Of a stretch of 64,000 nt of DNA, positions 24,701 to 36,858 are shown one piece after another (position 1 is the stretch's first letter; the number at the start of each line of letters is the position of its first letter). The translations under genes were made by a program, and so were the position numbers. The DNA comes from Tenrec ecaudatus (lineage: Eukaryota; Chordata; Mammalia; Afrosoricida; Tenrecidae): contig NC_134537.1 in the NCBI RefSeq assembly GCF_050624435.1, positions 10,722,584 through 10,786,583 on the forward strand, written 5' to 3'. The notes beneath the pieces were generated by a model that did no database searches, was not told the origin of the DNA, and saw only the letters and a list, made by a program, of their open reading frames with translations.

Positions 24701-25089
24701 TTCAGGAAAGAGTCAGGCCTAGATAGTTAGCATCGTCTCTGGCAGAGGTGGGGATGGGGACAAGCTAGCTGAGAAGGAAATCGAGTCATCAAAAACTAGT
24801 TAGGTTTTTCTGGCTGGTGTGTCGTTTCCAAATGTTTTTATGACACCAGCAAAAGTGGTTTTATTGTGCACCCTTAAAATATGCACATCAATTTATCAAT
24901 TATTGACATTACATCAATTTATTGATTATTGACATAACTCCAGCTCTTGTAACTCCCTTGTGTAGCCTGTCCTCCACTTGGGAAGCTACTGCTCTAGTCT
25001 TTGGGAGCTCTGAGCTCCAGCTTTTTAGGGCAAGGAGGAAGAAGAGGGCTTCACCCTTAGAAGAGATGGGTTGTCATTCAACACATGAG

Positions 25090-25400
25090 TTGTGTTAAAA
25101 AAGTCAATAACAACAATCACCCCCAGTAGCTAAAGAACAACAAAATAAGAAGCCTCACACTGCTTACCTGAGCATGAATGGTCCTGATAAACAAATAGAA
25201 AGCAACAAATTCAGGGAAGATTGTGGGGAGATTAGAACTTACATCCATTGCTGGTGGGTTACAACCATTATAGAGACTGGTAGGGAGCTTCCTCAAAGTA
25301 TTAGAAATAGAGATACTGAATGATAAATCAATCCCTGTCCTAGGTATGTATATACTCCAGAGAACTAATGGCAATGGCCCAAGTAGACACGTGCACACCT
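25090..25400 (+). mobile_element. Old L1 fragment, ORF2 3' part
   Basis: CCATTGCTGGTGGGTTACAA, GTATATACTCCAGAGAACTA and the upstream part fit degenerate L1 ORF2 and its end. Confidence 0.6.
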
Positions 25401-25439
25401 GGTGTGGTGAAGAGGGTATGAGTCAAACTTGGCTGGGTC

Positions 25440-25925
25440 ATGATTTCAGAGGTTTGACAGTTCTGACGTAGTCGCCCCTGGTGATGAAATCTGACCTAAT
25501 GTAATCGATAATGTAACACAAAGAGATCTTCTATGAGCAGCCAGTCAATTGCAGGGGCATTTCCTCAGAGACGTGGTTCTCTTCCAATATATCTGGACAT
25601 GTTGGCAAAGTTCTCTTGATTTTTGCTGCATTTGAAGCATATACCTGGCTTCCCGTCATCTGGCCTCCTGTTCTTTGAGCTAGTGGCCTGATGTATTGCC
25701 AACTGATCTTGGTTGTAGTTAGCTTCTGCAGCCTGTGATGACTCAGCTGCTATCTGATCTGTCAACCTTGGTTTCATTCACCTCTGAAGTCAATAGGTAC
25801 TGATCTTGGGTTTGTTAGTCCCTGAGGCTACATGAGTCAGGAGATGCCTCCAGCCTGACACCTAACCCACGTACATTGGACTTATCAGCCTCTACAATTA
25901 TGTGAGTGTGAGTACTCTAGATAAG
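25440..25925 (+). repeat. LTR-like or unclassified afrotherian repeat
   Basis: ATCTTCTATGAGCAGCCAGT and TTGGACTTATCAGCCTCTAC are phrases I associate with old interspersed mammalian repeats. I cannot name the family. Confidence 0.35.
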
Positions 25926-26224
25926 CATACGTATATGAGACAGAAGAAGAATGAATGCATTTGAATTATGGTGCTGGAGAAGAATATACCAACTTGACAG
26001 CACCTAACGAAATCCTATGAGACCAAATAGTAATTGCCAAAAATCAAAGAGGGTAAGGTAGGAGTGGAAGGGGCAGCAGAGGAATTAGATGAATAGAAAC
26101 AGAGCAACCAGGAGATAACAAGAAGAGGCTGCTGACACATTGTAGAGAATAGAGTTGATGCCATTGACAAGGCTGGCTAGCGCTTGTTAAATGGGCGCTG
26201 ATTGGCTGTGTAAACTTTTACTAA

Positions 26225-26640
26225 AATAAGACTTAAAAATCAATGGCAATTGGAAACCAGATTCATGGGATACTTCAAGACTGGGGAACCCCTGAATCTG
26301 TTGCCTAGAAATCACCGAAAAGCCTAGAATTGGAACTATCTCATGAAGTCACCTTTAAAGGAAACGACCATTAGCTGACTTCATATGGGTTGACCTAAGA
26401 ACCGTGATCTTTTAAAGAATCATCTAGATGAGGGAAAATGGACAACAGTAACCCTAAAACATAGAAGCTAACTTGAAGGGACAAAGTCCAAGCTTATGGT
26501 GATGAGACAATGTGGGCAGGGGGTGGGGGTGGCACCTTGGGAAGAATGTAGCCATTGTCCATGACCTGCAGGTGTAAGACATGCTGAATGGGTTTTGTAT
26601 ATTGTCACCCAAATCGAAGAAATGCTGATGGTATAAAAAA
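26225..26640 (+). repeat. Unclassified dispersed repeat D, copy 1
   Basis: TGAAGTCACCTTTAAAGG, a TTAAAGAATCATCTAGATGA block and CAACAGTAACC recur in the same order at 53.3-53.5 kb. Confidence 0.45.
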
Positions 26641-27645
26641 ATCAACCTAAGAGGAACCATATCAAGGTCTTCTCTGGTCGATAAATGATGGCAGGCACGA
26701 GTGATACCATCTAAGAACTCCATGTTAACACTTGTTCAGTCCAAAGTCAGCATGGGAAGCCACGTGGCTGAACCAAGACAACACTTTCACTGTTTAGAGA
26801 CACACAGAGTGACAGCGTGTGTCTCGGGGTGTCCTGTGGGCCATGAGTGTCCGCTTCGGACCAGGTGCCCTCTGTAGAAGAGGTAAAAAGGGAGATGGAG
26901 GTTTGGGGATCTCCGTGCTCCTACCCCTTGGTTTTGGGATTCCTGCCAGACAGGTGGGTGTTGGGATGAGCTTGAGAGGTGCTCTACCCCCCTTTTGGCT
27001 GTGCTCCTCCCAGATCAGGACCCCCGCTGCCTGATGAGGTGAGCCACACAGGCGTCCTGCACCTGCTCTTTGCCAGGCTCTGTGAGGGACAAACAGCTCC
27101 TGAAGAGGTTTTGAGGCCACTGCAGGAGAACGAGAGGCAAACACATCTATGCAGCCTCCTGAGCATTTTCCAAAAAGCAGGCCGTGAGGCAAAGAGTGAA
27201 TTTGGGAGGTGATCCCTGTGTAGACACTGGAGGGACATAGAGTGAGAGGAACAAAAATCACAAAAGGGGTGTCTGTGAGCAAGTTTTCACAGGGAGCAGC
27301 GGGACCCCCACCTCACAGGAAACCCAGTGAAAGACCCGAACCTGACCCCCAGTATGATCCAATCGCACTGGCTTCACGCAAGCTTGTTCGCAGTACGGTC
27401 ACCCTGTGTTCATCCTAGACCTGCCGGTCAGAGGGTCAGAGTTCAAGTTTGAGAAGGACCGCCTTAATCCTTTTCTATATATCCCACGTGAAATCGTTGA
27501 CATAAAGCGCCGTTTTGTATCGGGTTCTACAACGCTGGCTCCTCCTGCCTCTATTCTCCGAGGTTTCTGACATTTGCCATGGATCTCCGAGCTTTCTGTT
27601 TTTCTCGGATGTGCTTTCAAAAGCAGCTCCCTGACCGGCTCATCT
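26640..27645 (+). other. No gene seen; one 162-codon chance frame
   Basis: The minus strand is open from 27,282 to 26,794, but the translation is low in recognisable motifs and rich in Pro, Ser and Arg, as expected from GC-rich noncoding DNA. Confidence 0.5.
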
Positions 27646-27649
27646 CCTC

Positions 27650-28163
27650 CCTGAGACCCTTCTGTAAGGGTGCAGTATAGCACTGATGAAACATACAACT
27701 TTCCTCTAGTTCTTTAATGCTTCCTCCCCCACTATCATGACCCCAATTCTACCTTACAAATCCGGCTAGACCAGAGCATGTACATAGGTACAGATCAGAG
27801 CTCTCAACACAGGGAACCCAGGACAGATAAACCCCTCAGGCCCAATAACGAGAGTAGCGATAACAGGAGGGAAAGGGGAAGATGGGGGAGAAAGGGGGGA
27901 TCGATCACAGTGATCTACCTATAACCCCCTCTCTGGGGGATGGACAACAGAAAAGAGGGTGAAGGGAGATGTCGGAAAGTGCATGACAAAATAATAAAAA
28001 TTTATAAATTATGAAGGGTTCATGAGAGGGAGGGTGGGGTAGGGAGGGGAAAAATGAGGAGCTGATACCAAGGCTCAAGTAGAAAGAAAATGCTTTGAGA
28101 CCAACACAACGGATGTATGGCTGGATTGTGATAACAGTTGTATGAGCCCCTAATTTAAAAATG
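27650..28163 (+). mobile_element. Family A repeat, 5'-truncated
   Basis: It runs from GACCCTTCTGTAAGGGTGCA to GAGCCCCTAATTTAAAAATG and has the G-rich tract near 28,030. Confidence 0.8.
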
Positions 28164-28839
28164 CAGCTCCATTTATGTGTACTGTATCATCATCGTCACT
28201 CAGCTGCCGAGACAGAAGGTTCACTCAACCCAATGTTCTGTGAAATGCAAATTTTGCATGGGAAATACTTCCCCTGGAGAACACAGAGCGGCTGTCAGGA
28301 AAGAAGCTATTTTTAAAGGCGCACGCCAAATGTCTCCCAGGCTTTTGCGTTTTAGCAAAACGCTCCATGAATCAAGGACCCAGGGTGAAAAGTCGACACC
28401 AACGCACGTTGCGAGGGTGAGAGAGCTCCCAAGGATGTCACGCACATGTCACATCTGAATACAGAAGTGCCAAGTGTGGAAGAGTTTGCTCATACACCCT
28501 TTATGTTGATAAATGTAAATTTCCATCGCTGAGACAGGCTTCAGGTGACTTGGCATTGGCCACTAGTGCTTCTTCTGGGAGAGCCATCCACTCCTGAATA
28601 CCAGCCCTTGAGAACTGCATGCACCAGACAGTCGGATCCCGTTGTCCATGGGGTAACATGGGGTTTTGATGAGCAAGCCCAACCACCATATCTCCAGGTC
28701 ATCCCTACACAAGGCTAACATGAATATTTCAGGTAGTGGATCACTGAACGGTGGCCGTAATCTTGCTGCACAGTCAACCACTCTCACAGGTGATACCCTA
28801 ACAAGAGCGTAGAAGCTGCTCTCCCTTGTGGGCTAGCCA

Positions 28840-29025
28840 GGTGTCCTCCAGCGTGAGCCCACTTGAGGATCCCCTGGAGGGCTTTGTTAGGCAACAAGCT
28901 GCTGGACCTCACTCCAAAGTTTCAAATTCACTGAGTCTGGAATGGGATCCAAGAATTTTGCCTTTCAAACAAGCCCTCGGGTGATGTTGGTCTAGGGACC
29001 ACACTTGAAGATTCTCTGACCTAGG
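28840..29025 (+). mobile_element. MER5-like hAT element
   Basis: GAGGGCTTTGTTAGGCAACA, CTGAGTCTGGAATGGGATCC and ACACTTGAAGATTCTCTGAC fit a MER5-group relic. The subfamily is uncertain. Confidence 0.5.
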
Positions 29026-29079
29026 AGCAAGGGAAAGTGAGCCAACTTATGTGAAACGCTTCCACCTGCACCTGGGATA

Positions 29080-29185
29080 CTCCACCCCCCTGCCATCGAG
29101 TGGATTCCAACTCAGAGCAGCACTATCTCGGGTTTGTAAGTCTTTACAGGAGCAGGCAGCCTCACCTTTCTGCCTGACACTGAAC
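29080..29185 (-). mobile_element. AfroSINE fragment
   Basis: CCATCGAGTGGATTCCAACT and GTCTTTACAGGAGCAGGCAG on the plus strand are tail and middle of a minus-strand copy. Confidence 0.6.
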
Positions 29186-29224
29186 GATAGCCAACTGCTC
29201 TCCTGTGTGCGAGGTCCATTCATC

Positions 29225-29360
29225 CTATTCCTCTGATCAGAGAAGGAGATGACACTTGGAGAAAGTGAAGAGACTCGTCCCAAGTCACATAGCTTGGAGT
29301 GGGAGAGCTGGGACTGAAACCAAGCCCTGTCGGACTCCAGAGCCCAGTTCTTTCCTCATC
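29225..29360 (+). mobile_element. MIR element
   Basis: CAAGTCACATAGCTTGGAGT and GGGACTGAAACCAAGCCCTG form the second half of MIR. Confidence 0.7.
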
Positions 29361-29784
29361 CTCAGGGAAGAGAAGGGTGGTCGTGAACTGCACTGCTGGG
29401 GAAAGAGACTTTCTTTCCCCGAGCAACCACCGTAGCCGGCAACGTCATATGGCACGAGGTCGAAATAGTGTGTGTGGGGTGGGGGTGGGATGGGATGCAC
29501 AGTGCAGAGGAAACTAATACGATGTGGTAGAAGATACCCAAATGTGGAATGTGGAATGTTGAGTAAGAAGATATTCAATAAGTGAGATACAGGTGCAGTT
29601 CAATACAGTCACCATCTATTCCTGCTCACGGATTTACAGGTTGACTGGGGGAGGGCTCTGCTAATTTTGGATGCGCTTAGCTGAACTTGGTGGCAACTTG
29701 GGTCTGGATCTGTGCCTCGAGCCAGTAGTCTACCGGGCTACCTTCTTATCCTGAAAGACAACTCGAGAGTCCAAACAACACCAG

Positions 29785-29985
29785 CAACGACACCTCACCA
29801 CCATTGAGTCAACGCCAACTCATCGTGACCCAATAGGACAGAGACGATCTGCCCCTTTTAGTTTTCAAGACTTTAAATCTTTACAGAAATATACAGCCTC
29901 AGCTTTCTCTCAAGGAGCAGCTGGTAGATTTGAACCACTGACTCACTTAGCAGCTTAATGCCGAGCCCATGGTGTCACTTCAATG
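29785..29985 (-). mobile_element. AfroSINE
   Basis: ATTGAGTCAACGCCAACTCA, CAAGGAGCAGCTGGTAGATT and TGAACCACTGACTCACTTAG on the plus strand cover nearly the whole element. Confidence 0.8.
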
Positions 29986-30429
29986 AACACATTCAAGCCC
30001 TTTGTGTAGCTCTTTTATTAACCCCTAGTTAATGAATTCTTTCATTCAGTGCTACTGGTTAAATGCAACAGCAATTTGCAATGAGCTCTTCTAGTCTCAT
30101 TTAACATTTGCCCCAGCATGATCCATTCTAACCAGAAGGGCCCTTCTTGGTTTTAAATAGATCATCAGCTGAATGATAAACAGGAGGCTCTTTTCATGTA
30201 AGACCACCCGGAGTCCTCAGAGGAGCAGCTAAGACTTTGTGTGGGCACTCGCTGATTGGTAATTAAACATACTATATAAGTGGATTGAGAGACTGTACTT
30301 GTAATTAGGCAAATTTGCTATCCATTGATTATTTTGATTCTTTGATTATTACATTCTTTGATCCTCTAAGAGAACAGGCCCAGTGGACTTTCCTTCCAGC
30401 CAAACGATATAAGGATCTGTTAGTTTGGT

Positions 30430-30797
30430 TCCAACCATCACCAGCTTACGTACAAGAAAACACCACCCGCTCATGCACCAAGCCCACAATTGTCGCATGC
30501 CTGAGACCACTGTGGCAGCCACTGTTATCAAGCCATCTCGTTGGCTTCTTTCTCTTCACCAAACATGATGTCCTCTCAGGAGGGACTGGTCTCTCCAGAC
30601 AACATATTCAAGGCGCGAGAGTTCAAGTCTAGACATCCTCATTTCCAAGGAACATTCTGACTGCATTTATTCCAAGCCAGATTTTCTGCTCTTCTGGTGG
30701 TCTACAACAAGGTAACTATTCTCCACCAACCCCACAGTTCAAAGGCCTCGATTCTTCTTTCGTCCTCCTTCTTCACTGTCCAGCTTTCACCCATGTG
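30430..30797 (-). mobile_element. RTE LINE 3' fragment
   Basis: The minus strand follows the C-terminal and 3' part of RTE. It is interrupted at about 30,798 by a family B element. Confidence 0.75.
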
Positions 30798-31148
30798 TGA
30801 GTCCCAGTTGACTAGAGAAACAAATCCAAGGACACACGTATGTGCAAAAGAAAGAGCTTTCTATAAAAGAACAATTGTATATTAAGGAAACATCCCAGCC
30901 CAGGCTGGATTAAGTCCAAAAGTCCAATATTAGCCCATATGTCTGATACTAGTTCATAAATTCCGCTTCAGACTCACGCAGCACATGCAATGACACTGAA
31001 TGCAGCAAGATCACAGGACAGTGGGTGGAATGTCTTGTGGATCCAGTGGCGGTGGAAGCATTTAAACTCTGGCGCAGGTCTCCACGTGGCTTCTCCAGCT
31101 CTCTGAGTGTCTCGACAACAGGGACAGCAGAGAGAGAATGAGAGAGAC

Positions 31149-31228
<80 letters not shown>

Positions 31229-31320
31229 GGTCTGGCCTCCAGTGAGCTATTTATCTCCGTTGCACCTCTGAGGTCATCAAGCTGCGACCTGATGGACAGG
31301 CAAGACTCCATCCCTTCAAT
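30798..31320 (-). mobile_element. Family B repeat with internal (AG)n
   Basis: It starts GAGTCCCAGTTGACTAGAGA after an RTE fragment and ends near CTCCATCCCTTCAATC. A long (AG)n run sits in its middle. Confidence 0.75.
31152..31225 (+). repeat. (AG)n microsatellite
   Basis: About 36 AG dinucleotides inside the family B copy at 30,798-31,320. Confidence 0.95.
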
Positions 31321-31836
31321 CTTTTTTTTTTTTTAAATCACTTTATTGGAGGCTCTTACAACTCTTAAGACATTCCATACAGCAATTGTATCAAGCATTT
31401 TTAACGTATGTTGCCATCATCATTTGAGTCCTTGGTATCAGCCTCTCTTTTTTCCTTCCCTCCCCCCACTCCCACACTTGTAGTTCCTTGATAAATTATA
31501 AATGCTTATTATTTTCATATCTTACACCAAGCGCTGTCTCCTTTTACCCATGTTTCTGTCGTTCATCCCCTTGGGAGGGGTGTAGTTAATATGATTAGTT
31601 AATACTGATCATTGCAATCAGTTCCCCTGTCCTCCCTTCCTTCCCCCACCCTCCACCTATCCTCTTAGTATCACTACTCCAAATTCTGTTCCCGAGAATT
31701 CATGAACTCTTATCTATATCAGTGTACATGCTCCTTTCCACAGAACTGAAAGGTAGGACTGGGGTCATGATAGTAGGGGGTGAGGAAGCATGAAAGAACT
31801 GGGAGAATAACATTGGGTAATTGCTAAACTGCATCT
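31321..31836 (-). mobile_element. Family A repeat, 5'-truncated
   Basis: A T-run (31,322-31,334) and CACTTTATTGGAGGCTC mark its 3' end on the minus strand. It directly abuts a family B element on the left and an AfroSINE on the right. Confidence 0.8.
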
Positions 31837-31839
31837 AAG

Positions 31840-32028
31840 GCGCCCTGGTGGTGTAGTGAGTTAGTTGCTTCATGTGCTGGGCTCCTAACAGCACAGTCAG
31901 CAGTTTGAAACTAGCAGCTATTCTGCGGGAGAAAGAGGAGGCTTTCTACTCCTATGAAGATTCAGTCTTGGAAACTTCTGTCCTATGGAGTTGGATTAAT
32001 CAGAATCAACTGGATGGCAGTACATCTG
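31840..32028 (+). mobile_element. AfroSINE
   Basis: It starts GGCGCCCTGGTGGTGTAGTG and includes GCGGGAGAAAGAGGAGGCTT and ATCAACTGGATGGCAGT. Confidence 0.85.
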
Positions 32029-32044
32029 ATTTTTGGAAACTACA

Positions 32045-32235
32045 CTTAGAACCCTGAGGGCAAAGTGGTTAAGCCTTTGGCTGCCCACAGGCCAGCAGTT
32101 TGACCCCACTCTATTGGCAAAATAGGTGACGATCTGATTCTGCAAAGATATTGCTTGAAAACCCTGTAGGCCAATCTTACTCTAACCTATAAGATTGCTC
32201 AGAGTTGGAATAGATTCAATGGAATGAATCTAGAT
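32045..32235 (+). mobile_element. AfroSINE, divergent
   Basis: It has AACCCTGAGGGCAAAGTGG, CAGGCCAGCAGTTTGACCCC and AGAGTTGGAATAGATTCAAT, directly after the previous copy. Confidence 0.7.
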
Positions 32236-33109
32236 TTTGTTTGAACAGTATCTTCACAAGTGGGAGGGATGTTTCCCCACCCTGTAGAGAGGGCCATGTG
32301 AGTTTTAGGTCAGAGCTGAATGACCCGGGATAAAGAGGAGAAGCTGAGTGCTTCTTTGCCTGGGCCTGCTGCATGGCTCAGCCCCTCTTCTAAATTAATG
32401 CAGAACAAATATTTAGAGACTATTCATTTGGAAGGATGCACAATTATTAGCCTGCCTGGACGCCCACTGGTTTACTTGCTTGACTCAAAGGAATCTGGGT
32501 AAGTTCCATCCACTATAGTCCCAGATTTTAATTTTTCTTCCTCCCTTAGTCTGCTGTCCAGGAGAGAAGCACCAGGCCAACACAATGTTTGTGTTATGAT
32601 AGTGTGTCTGAAAGTCTTGGTTGACCATCCCACACTAATTTCATTCAGATGGACAGTGGAGGAGTTCATCAGTGAGATGCATGTTAATTATAGAATCATT
32701 TTGATTTATTCTGGGGTACATATGATCATTGTTAACCTGGAAGAACACACCTTGTCTTGCTGAGAGGCTGATAGAACTTGTTTCTGTAAGCAGATAGGGA
32801 CGGTCTGTGGTGGTCATGGTGGTCATGGAAGCGATTTCATGCCAACGGCGGCTTCCTCACCCATGGCAACACCCTTGACTGTTGAAAAACAAACATGCAC
32901 TGACAGTTGAATCAGCCCTCTCATCCTCCAGTCCTTCATAGGCGGGTTATGGATCAAGAATGGTGTTTTCCTTTTTTTTTGACAAAGACAATTCACTAAA
33001 AATGTTGATTAGTAGGTCATAAATGAGAAGTAATAGGTTTTGAATAAGAAACAGGTTGCTATGGGTAAAAAAATCAAATGGCACCAAAGTCACACATTTT
33101 CTTGTATGT

Positions 33110-33325
33110 TTCTATGTACATTTGATTATACATATGTATATGTAATATACATACATGTGTAAAATACATGTATGTGAGATAGACACAGATGTATGTGAAA
33201 TAGACATAGATATATGTTAAATATGCAGATATGTAAGATATATGGAATATATATTAATTCATACATATCTCTATATATGACATCTTAATATATATTAATT
33301 CATCTGGCTAGCTAGCTAGCTAGCT
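33110..33325 (+). repeat. AT-rich simple repeat with GCTA run
   Basis: TATG/TATA-type words cover about 190 bp and end in four to five GCTA units (33,306-33,325). Confidence 0.8.
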
Positions 33326-33334
33326 ATCTTCAAA

Positions 33335-33425
33335 GCCCCTGTTACTGTTGAGTTGCCTCTGATTCGTGGTGATATGATGATCCCGTGTGTGCAGGGCAGA
33401 CCTCTGGATCTGTCTTCTGTGGTGA
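33335..33425 (-). mobile_element. AfroSINE 3' fragment
   Basis: GTTACTGTTGAGTTGCCTCT on the plus strand marks the tail of a minus-strand copy next to a GCTA microsatellite. Confidence 0.5.
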
Positions 33426-33469
33426 TGTTGTGGAAGTTCAACCAACCAATCTTGAGGTTCGTAGTCAAG

Positions 33470-33672
33470 TGTAAACACTGGTTCAGTGGGCCAGCACTTG
33501 GCTGGTAACTAACCAAAAGGTGGGCTGTTCAAATCCACAGCAGCCTCTCTTTGGGAGAGGGATGTGACAATCTGCTCCTGTAAACATTACCGCCTTGAAA
33601 ACACGGTGGGGCAGGTCTCCTCTGTCCTTTGGGGTCACACTATGAGTCAGAATTAACTTCACAGTGATACAG
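33470..33672 (+). mobile_element. AfroSINE
   Basis: It includes AAAAGGTGGGCTGTTCAAAT, GACAATCTGCTCCTGTAAAC and ACTATGAGTCAGAATTAACT. Confidence 0.78.
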
Positions 33673-34112
33673 ATACCATGGATTGCCAAAAGAATGGGCA
33701 AGTCAGTCTCAGGAAACAAGCAGAATGGTCCTTAGATGTGAGGACGGACGATGTGACTGTGTTTCATATGCTGATGTCACCCAGGAAGACCAGTTGCTGA
33801 AAAAGGACCCCACACTTGGTAGAGAGAGGACTGAGGAAAACCCTCCAGGTAAAGCCCCAACAATGGACTAGCATGCACCAATGGCCATGCAGGTGCTGCA
33901 GGAATTGGGTGATATTTTCACCTGTTACATGTAGGACCACCAGGAGTTGGAGCCAACTTGATGGAAAGTAAAAATGCCACTCTTCCCCCTCGTCCCTGGA
34001 TGAGCCCTGGTGGGTCTCTCGCTCTCTCTGGAGGACAACCCCTATTTCTGTGCTTTTGCATAATCTTAGAATTTTTCTTTTTTTCCCCTTCATATATCTG
34101 TTTTTACTTATT

Positions 34113-34690
34113 TTTTTAAGTAAATCACTTTATTGGGGCACTTACAGATCTTACAACAATCCATACATCCATTGTAATAAGCCTATTTGTGCATATGTTT
34201 CCATCATCATTTTCAAAACATTTTCTTTCCTTAAGTCCTTGATATCAGCTTCTTATTTTTCCCTCCCGCCTCTCCCTCCCACTCTCATGAACCTTTGATA
34301 GATTATAAATATTATTATTTTCATAACTTACACCATTTACTGTCTTCCTTCACCCACGTTTCTATGGTTCGTCCTCTTTGGGGCCGGGTGGTGGTGGTGG
34401 TTATACATTAATCATTGTGATCCATTCCCCCTTTCTCCTACCCTCATGGTATCGATATTCCCATTACTGTTCCTGAGGGGTTTATCTGTCCTGGATTCCG
34501 TGTGTCAAGAGCTCCTACCTGCACCAGTGTACATGCTCTGATCTAGCAAGATTTTTTAGGTAGAACTGGGGTCATGATAGCGGGGTCGGGGTCGGGGGAC
34601 AGGTGGGGCGGAAGCATTAAACAACTAGAGGAATGCTGTGGGTTTCATTGGTGCTATACTGCACCCTGGCTGGCTTGTAGGATTTTTCTT
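34113..34690 (-). mobile_element. Family A repeat, 5'-truncated
   Basis: It starts TTTTTTTAAGTAAATCACTT and follows family A on the minus strand to about the CACCCTGGCTGG segment. Confidence 0.8.
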
Positions 34691-35279
34691 ACAACACTCA
34701 ACCATGTCCCATTCCAACCAGACATGGGCAAGGCTTTGCTCTGCATTAGCTCTGTGGAGAGTAAACTTTGTTTTCAGGGGTCACATGGGACTGCTGGGCC
34801 CTGCCTTGGAGAGCAGTGGAGTGGAGTTGATCTAGGATGATGCAGTGGTGCCTAGCCCTTGGCTGGCATTGGGCTACATCAGCTTGTGTTTCCTCGTCCT
34901 GTTACAGAATGGAAGTATGTTTCCAGCTTTGGCATGCATCTCTCATTTGAATCACCAAAAATGGGGCCCCAACCATCACTGGGGCTTGTGCTTTGTGAGT
35001 TTCTGCATCCACTGTCTTCTGATATTCTGCCAAGAGCCACCCCAAGTTGGCAGAGACCCCTGCGCACTGCACCTGAACGCATTGCTTGCCTGCAGCCGTG
35101 TCTGCAGCATGTGTTTTCATACATGAACATTTTCTCCCACATCCCGTTACGATCCCCTGCTGCCCGCCCCAGTAACCTCTTGACAATGCTGGCTGTGGCT
35201 TGTCTCACTGAGAGAAACTGACTCTCAAATTTCTCCCCCCAGCACTAAAGACCACCTTTGTCTTGCTTGAGGGAAAGCA

Positions 35280-35460
35280 GAGGGCTGGTCACTAGAGTTT
35301 GGCAGAGCTTAGCTTGAGCCCCTGACCTGGGTGATGTGACCATGGACAAGTCACTTAGCTCCCCCAAACAACAGGTTCTGAGCTGATAGGAGGGATCGAA
35401 TGAGTGGACCTCGCATCCAGGAGAGTAGTTGGTCACTTGGCACTGTCTGGAATGTTTCAG
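35280..35460 (-). mobile_element. MIR element
   Basis: GGACAAGTCACTTAGCTCCC and a following GGAGGGATCGAATGAGTGGA match MIR in reverse. Confidence 0.65.
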
Positions 35461-35504
35461 TTGCTGGTGGAAACTCTTAAACTAACTTGATTCCCTTCCC
35501 AGGG

Positions 35505-35695
35505 ATTTTCAAAGGTGTGGTCCATGCACCAGCGGCACCAACACTCTCTGAGCTCATGTTAGAAATGTAAGCTCTTGGGTCCCATTGCAGACCCATTGTA
35601 CTCGAGGCTGTAGGGTGAGGTCTAACAGTTTGGAGTTTAATGAGCCCTACAGGTGATTCTGAGGCACGGTCACATTTGAGAACCACTGTTAGGCT
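35505..35695 (+). mobile_element. MER5A-like hAT element
   Basis: GTGTGGTCCATGCACCAGCG, ATGTTAGAAATGTAAGCTCT and ACATTTGAGAACCACTGTTA match the MER5A consensus closely in order. Confidence 0.8.
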
Positions 35696-36424
35696 GGCCC
35701 CCAGACAGAGCAGGTCCTTGGCTTCTCTTAGGACATCGACTCCTCTTTTATCTATTAGTTTATTATTAGTCAACATGTTACCTTTATGACAGCAGTCATA
35801 AAACTACTGTCCTATTATAATGCACATTAATGACCTTCATCTGGCAATATTGAGTGCCGGGGTGAGGCCAGAGTTAAGGTTGGCTCTGATGGTTATGTGT
35901 CAACTTGGCAATCATGGTTCCCACGGGTTTGGCTGCAATGTAGTGATGTGATTTGGTGGTTTGGAAGTTTGCCATGATTGAGTCATGCTCCATTTTGTGA
36001 TCTGAGTTGGTCATTCCCCATTGTCGCCTAAGGCTACTTTTCACAAAGACCTCATCTTTAGAAATTAGTAATGCCAATAAGCGAGGAATGGGTGTGTTTC
36101 ATAAACTCATTCATTTCAGGTTATTGAGCAGTTCCTAAACCTATTTTGAGATGGCAGGATCCGGTGTGTTGAGTACCATGGACAGGTCAGTCTTAGCAGC
36201 CCAACAAATGCAAGACTTAGGGGATCATATTTGAGCTACAGCCACTACATCCAGGTTCATGTTCAGGGTCTGGACCCTATTGACATTTTGGGCCAGGTGA
36301 TTCCTTGGTACTTCATGTAGGGCTTTCCTGTGCATTGTAAGATAGGTATTAACAAATCCACTAGATGCCAATAGCACCCTGAGAACCACTGGCCTTACTT
36401 GAGCGACCACTGGAGCAGAAGTAC

Positions 36425-36680
36425 ATCACTGCTGTTGAGTGGGTTCCAATGGGATCCATCCAAGTCGAGCCATGTGTTGGAGAGTAGAGCTGACCCCCAC
36501 AGAGCTGTCTCTCCTTCCCTCTTTCAAAATTCCATAGGCATTTCATCCACATGTCATACCCAATAGAGTTTTGTTTTTTATTTTTGGCTATAATCTTACA
36601 GATGCAGACAGGTAGACCTTTCTTTCAGAGTGGTGGGCTCAAACCACCAACCATTAGGTTAGTAGTAAAGTACAACCTAG
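36425..36680 (-). mobile_element. AfroSINE, interrupted
   Basis: Tail (GTTGAGTGGGTTCCAATGGG) and head (GGGCTCAAACCACCAACCAT) are present on the plus strand but separated by about 100 bp of other sequence. Confidence 0.6.
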
Positions 36681-36689
36681 GCATCTTTG

Positions 36690-36858
36690 AGTGAGTGGAG
36701 GTGATTGCTTGGTGTTCACTGCTGTTTGGGATGATTCCATTCTGTGCTCTATGTGATAGAGTAGAACAATTCATAGGAGTTCCTTGATGGTCATATTCAC
36801 TTATGGAGCTTCTGGGTAGGTCTGAACCACCAACCTTTGGATTAGCAATCAAGTCCCT
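36690..36858 (-). mobile_element. AfroSINE, divergent
   Basis: GTTTGGGATGATTCCATTCT and GGTCTGAACCACCAACCTTT on the plus strand mark a minus-strand copy that adjoins the preceding one. Confidence 0.6.

Noticed and set aside
25565..25777. Minus-strand 70-codon frame with CFKCSKN, reminiscent of a retroviral zinc knuckle
   Set aside because: The His and final Cys of the knuckle are missing, there are no neighbouring gag or pol motifs, and the region reads as an interspersed repeat on the other strand.
26794..27282. 162-codon minus-strand frame
   Set aside because: No recognisable family or splice context; composition fits GC-rich noncoding DNA.
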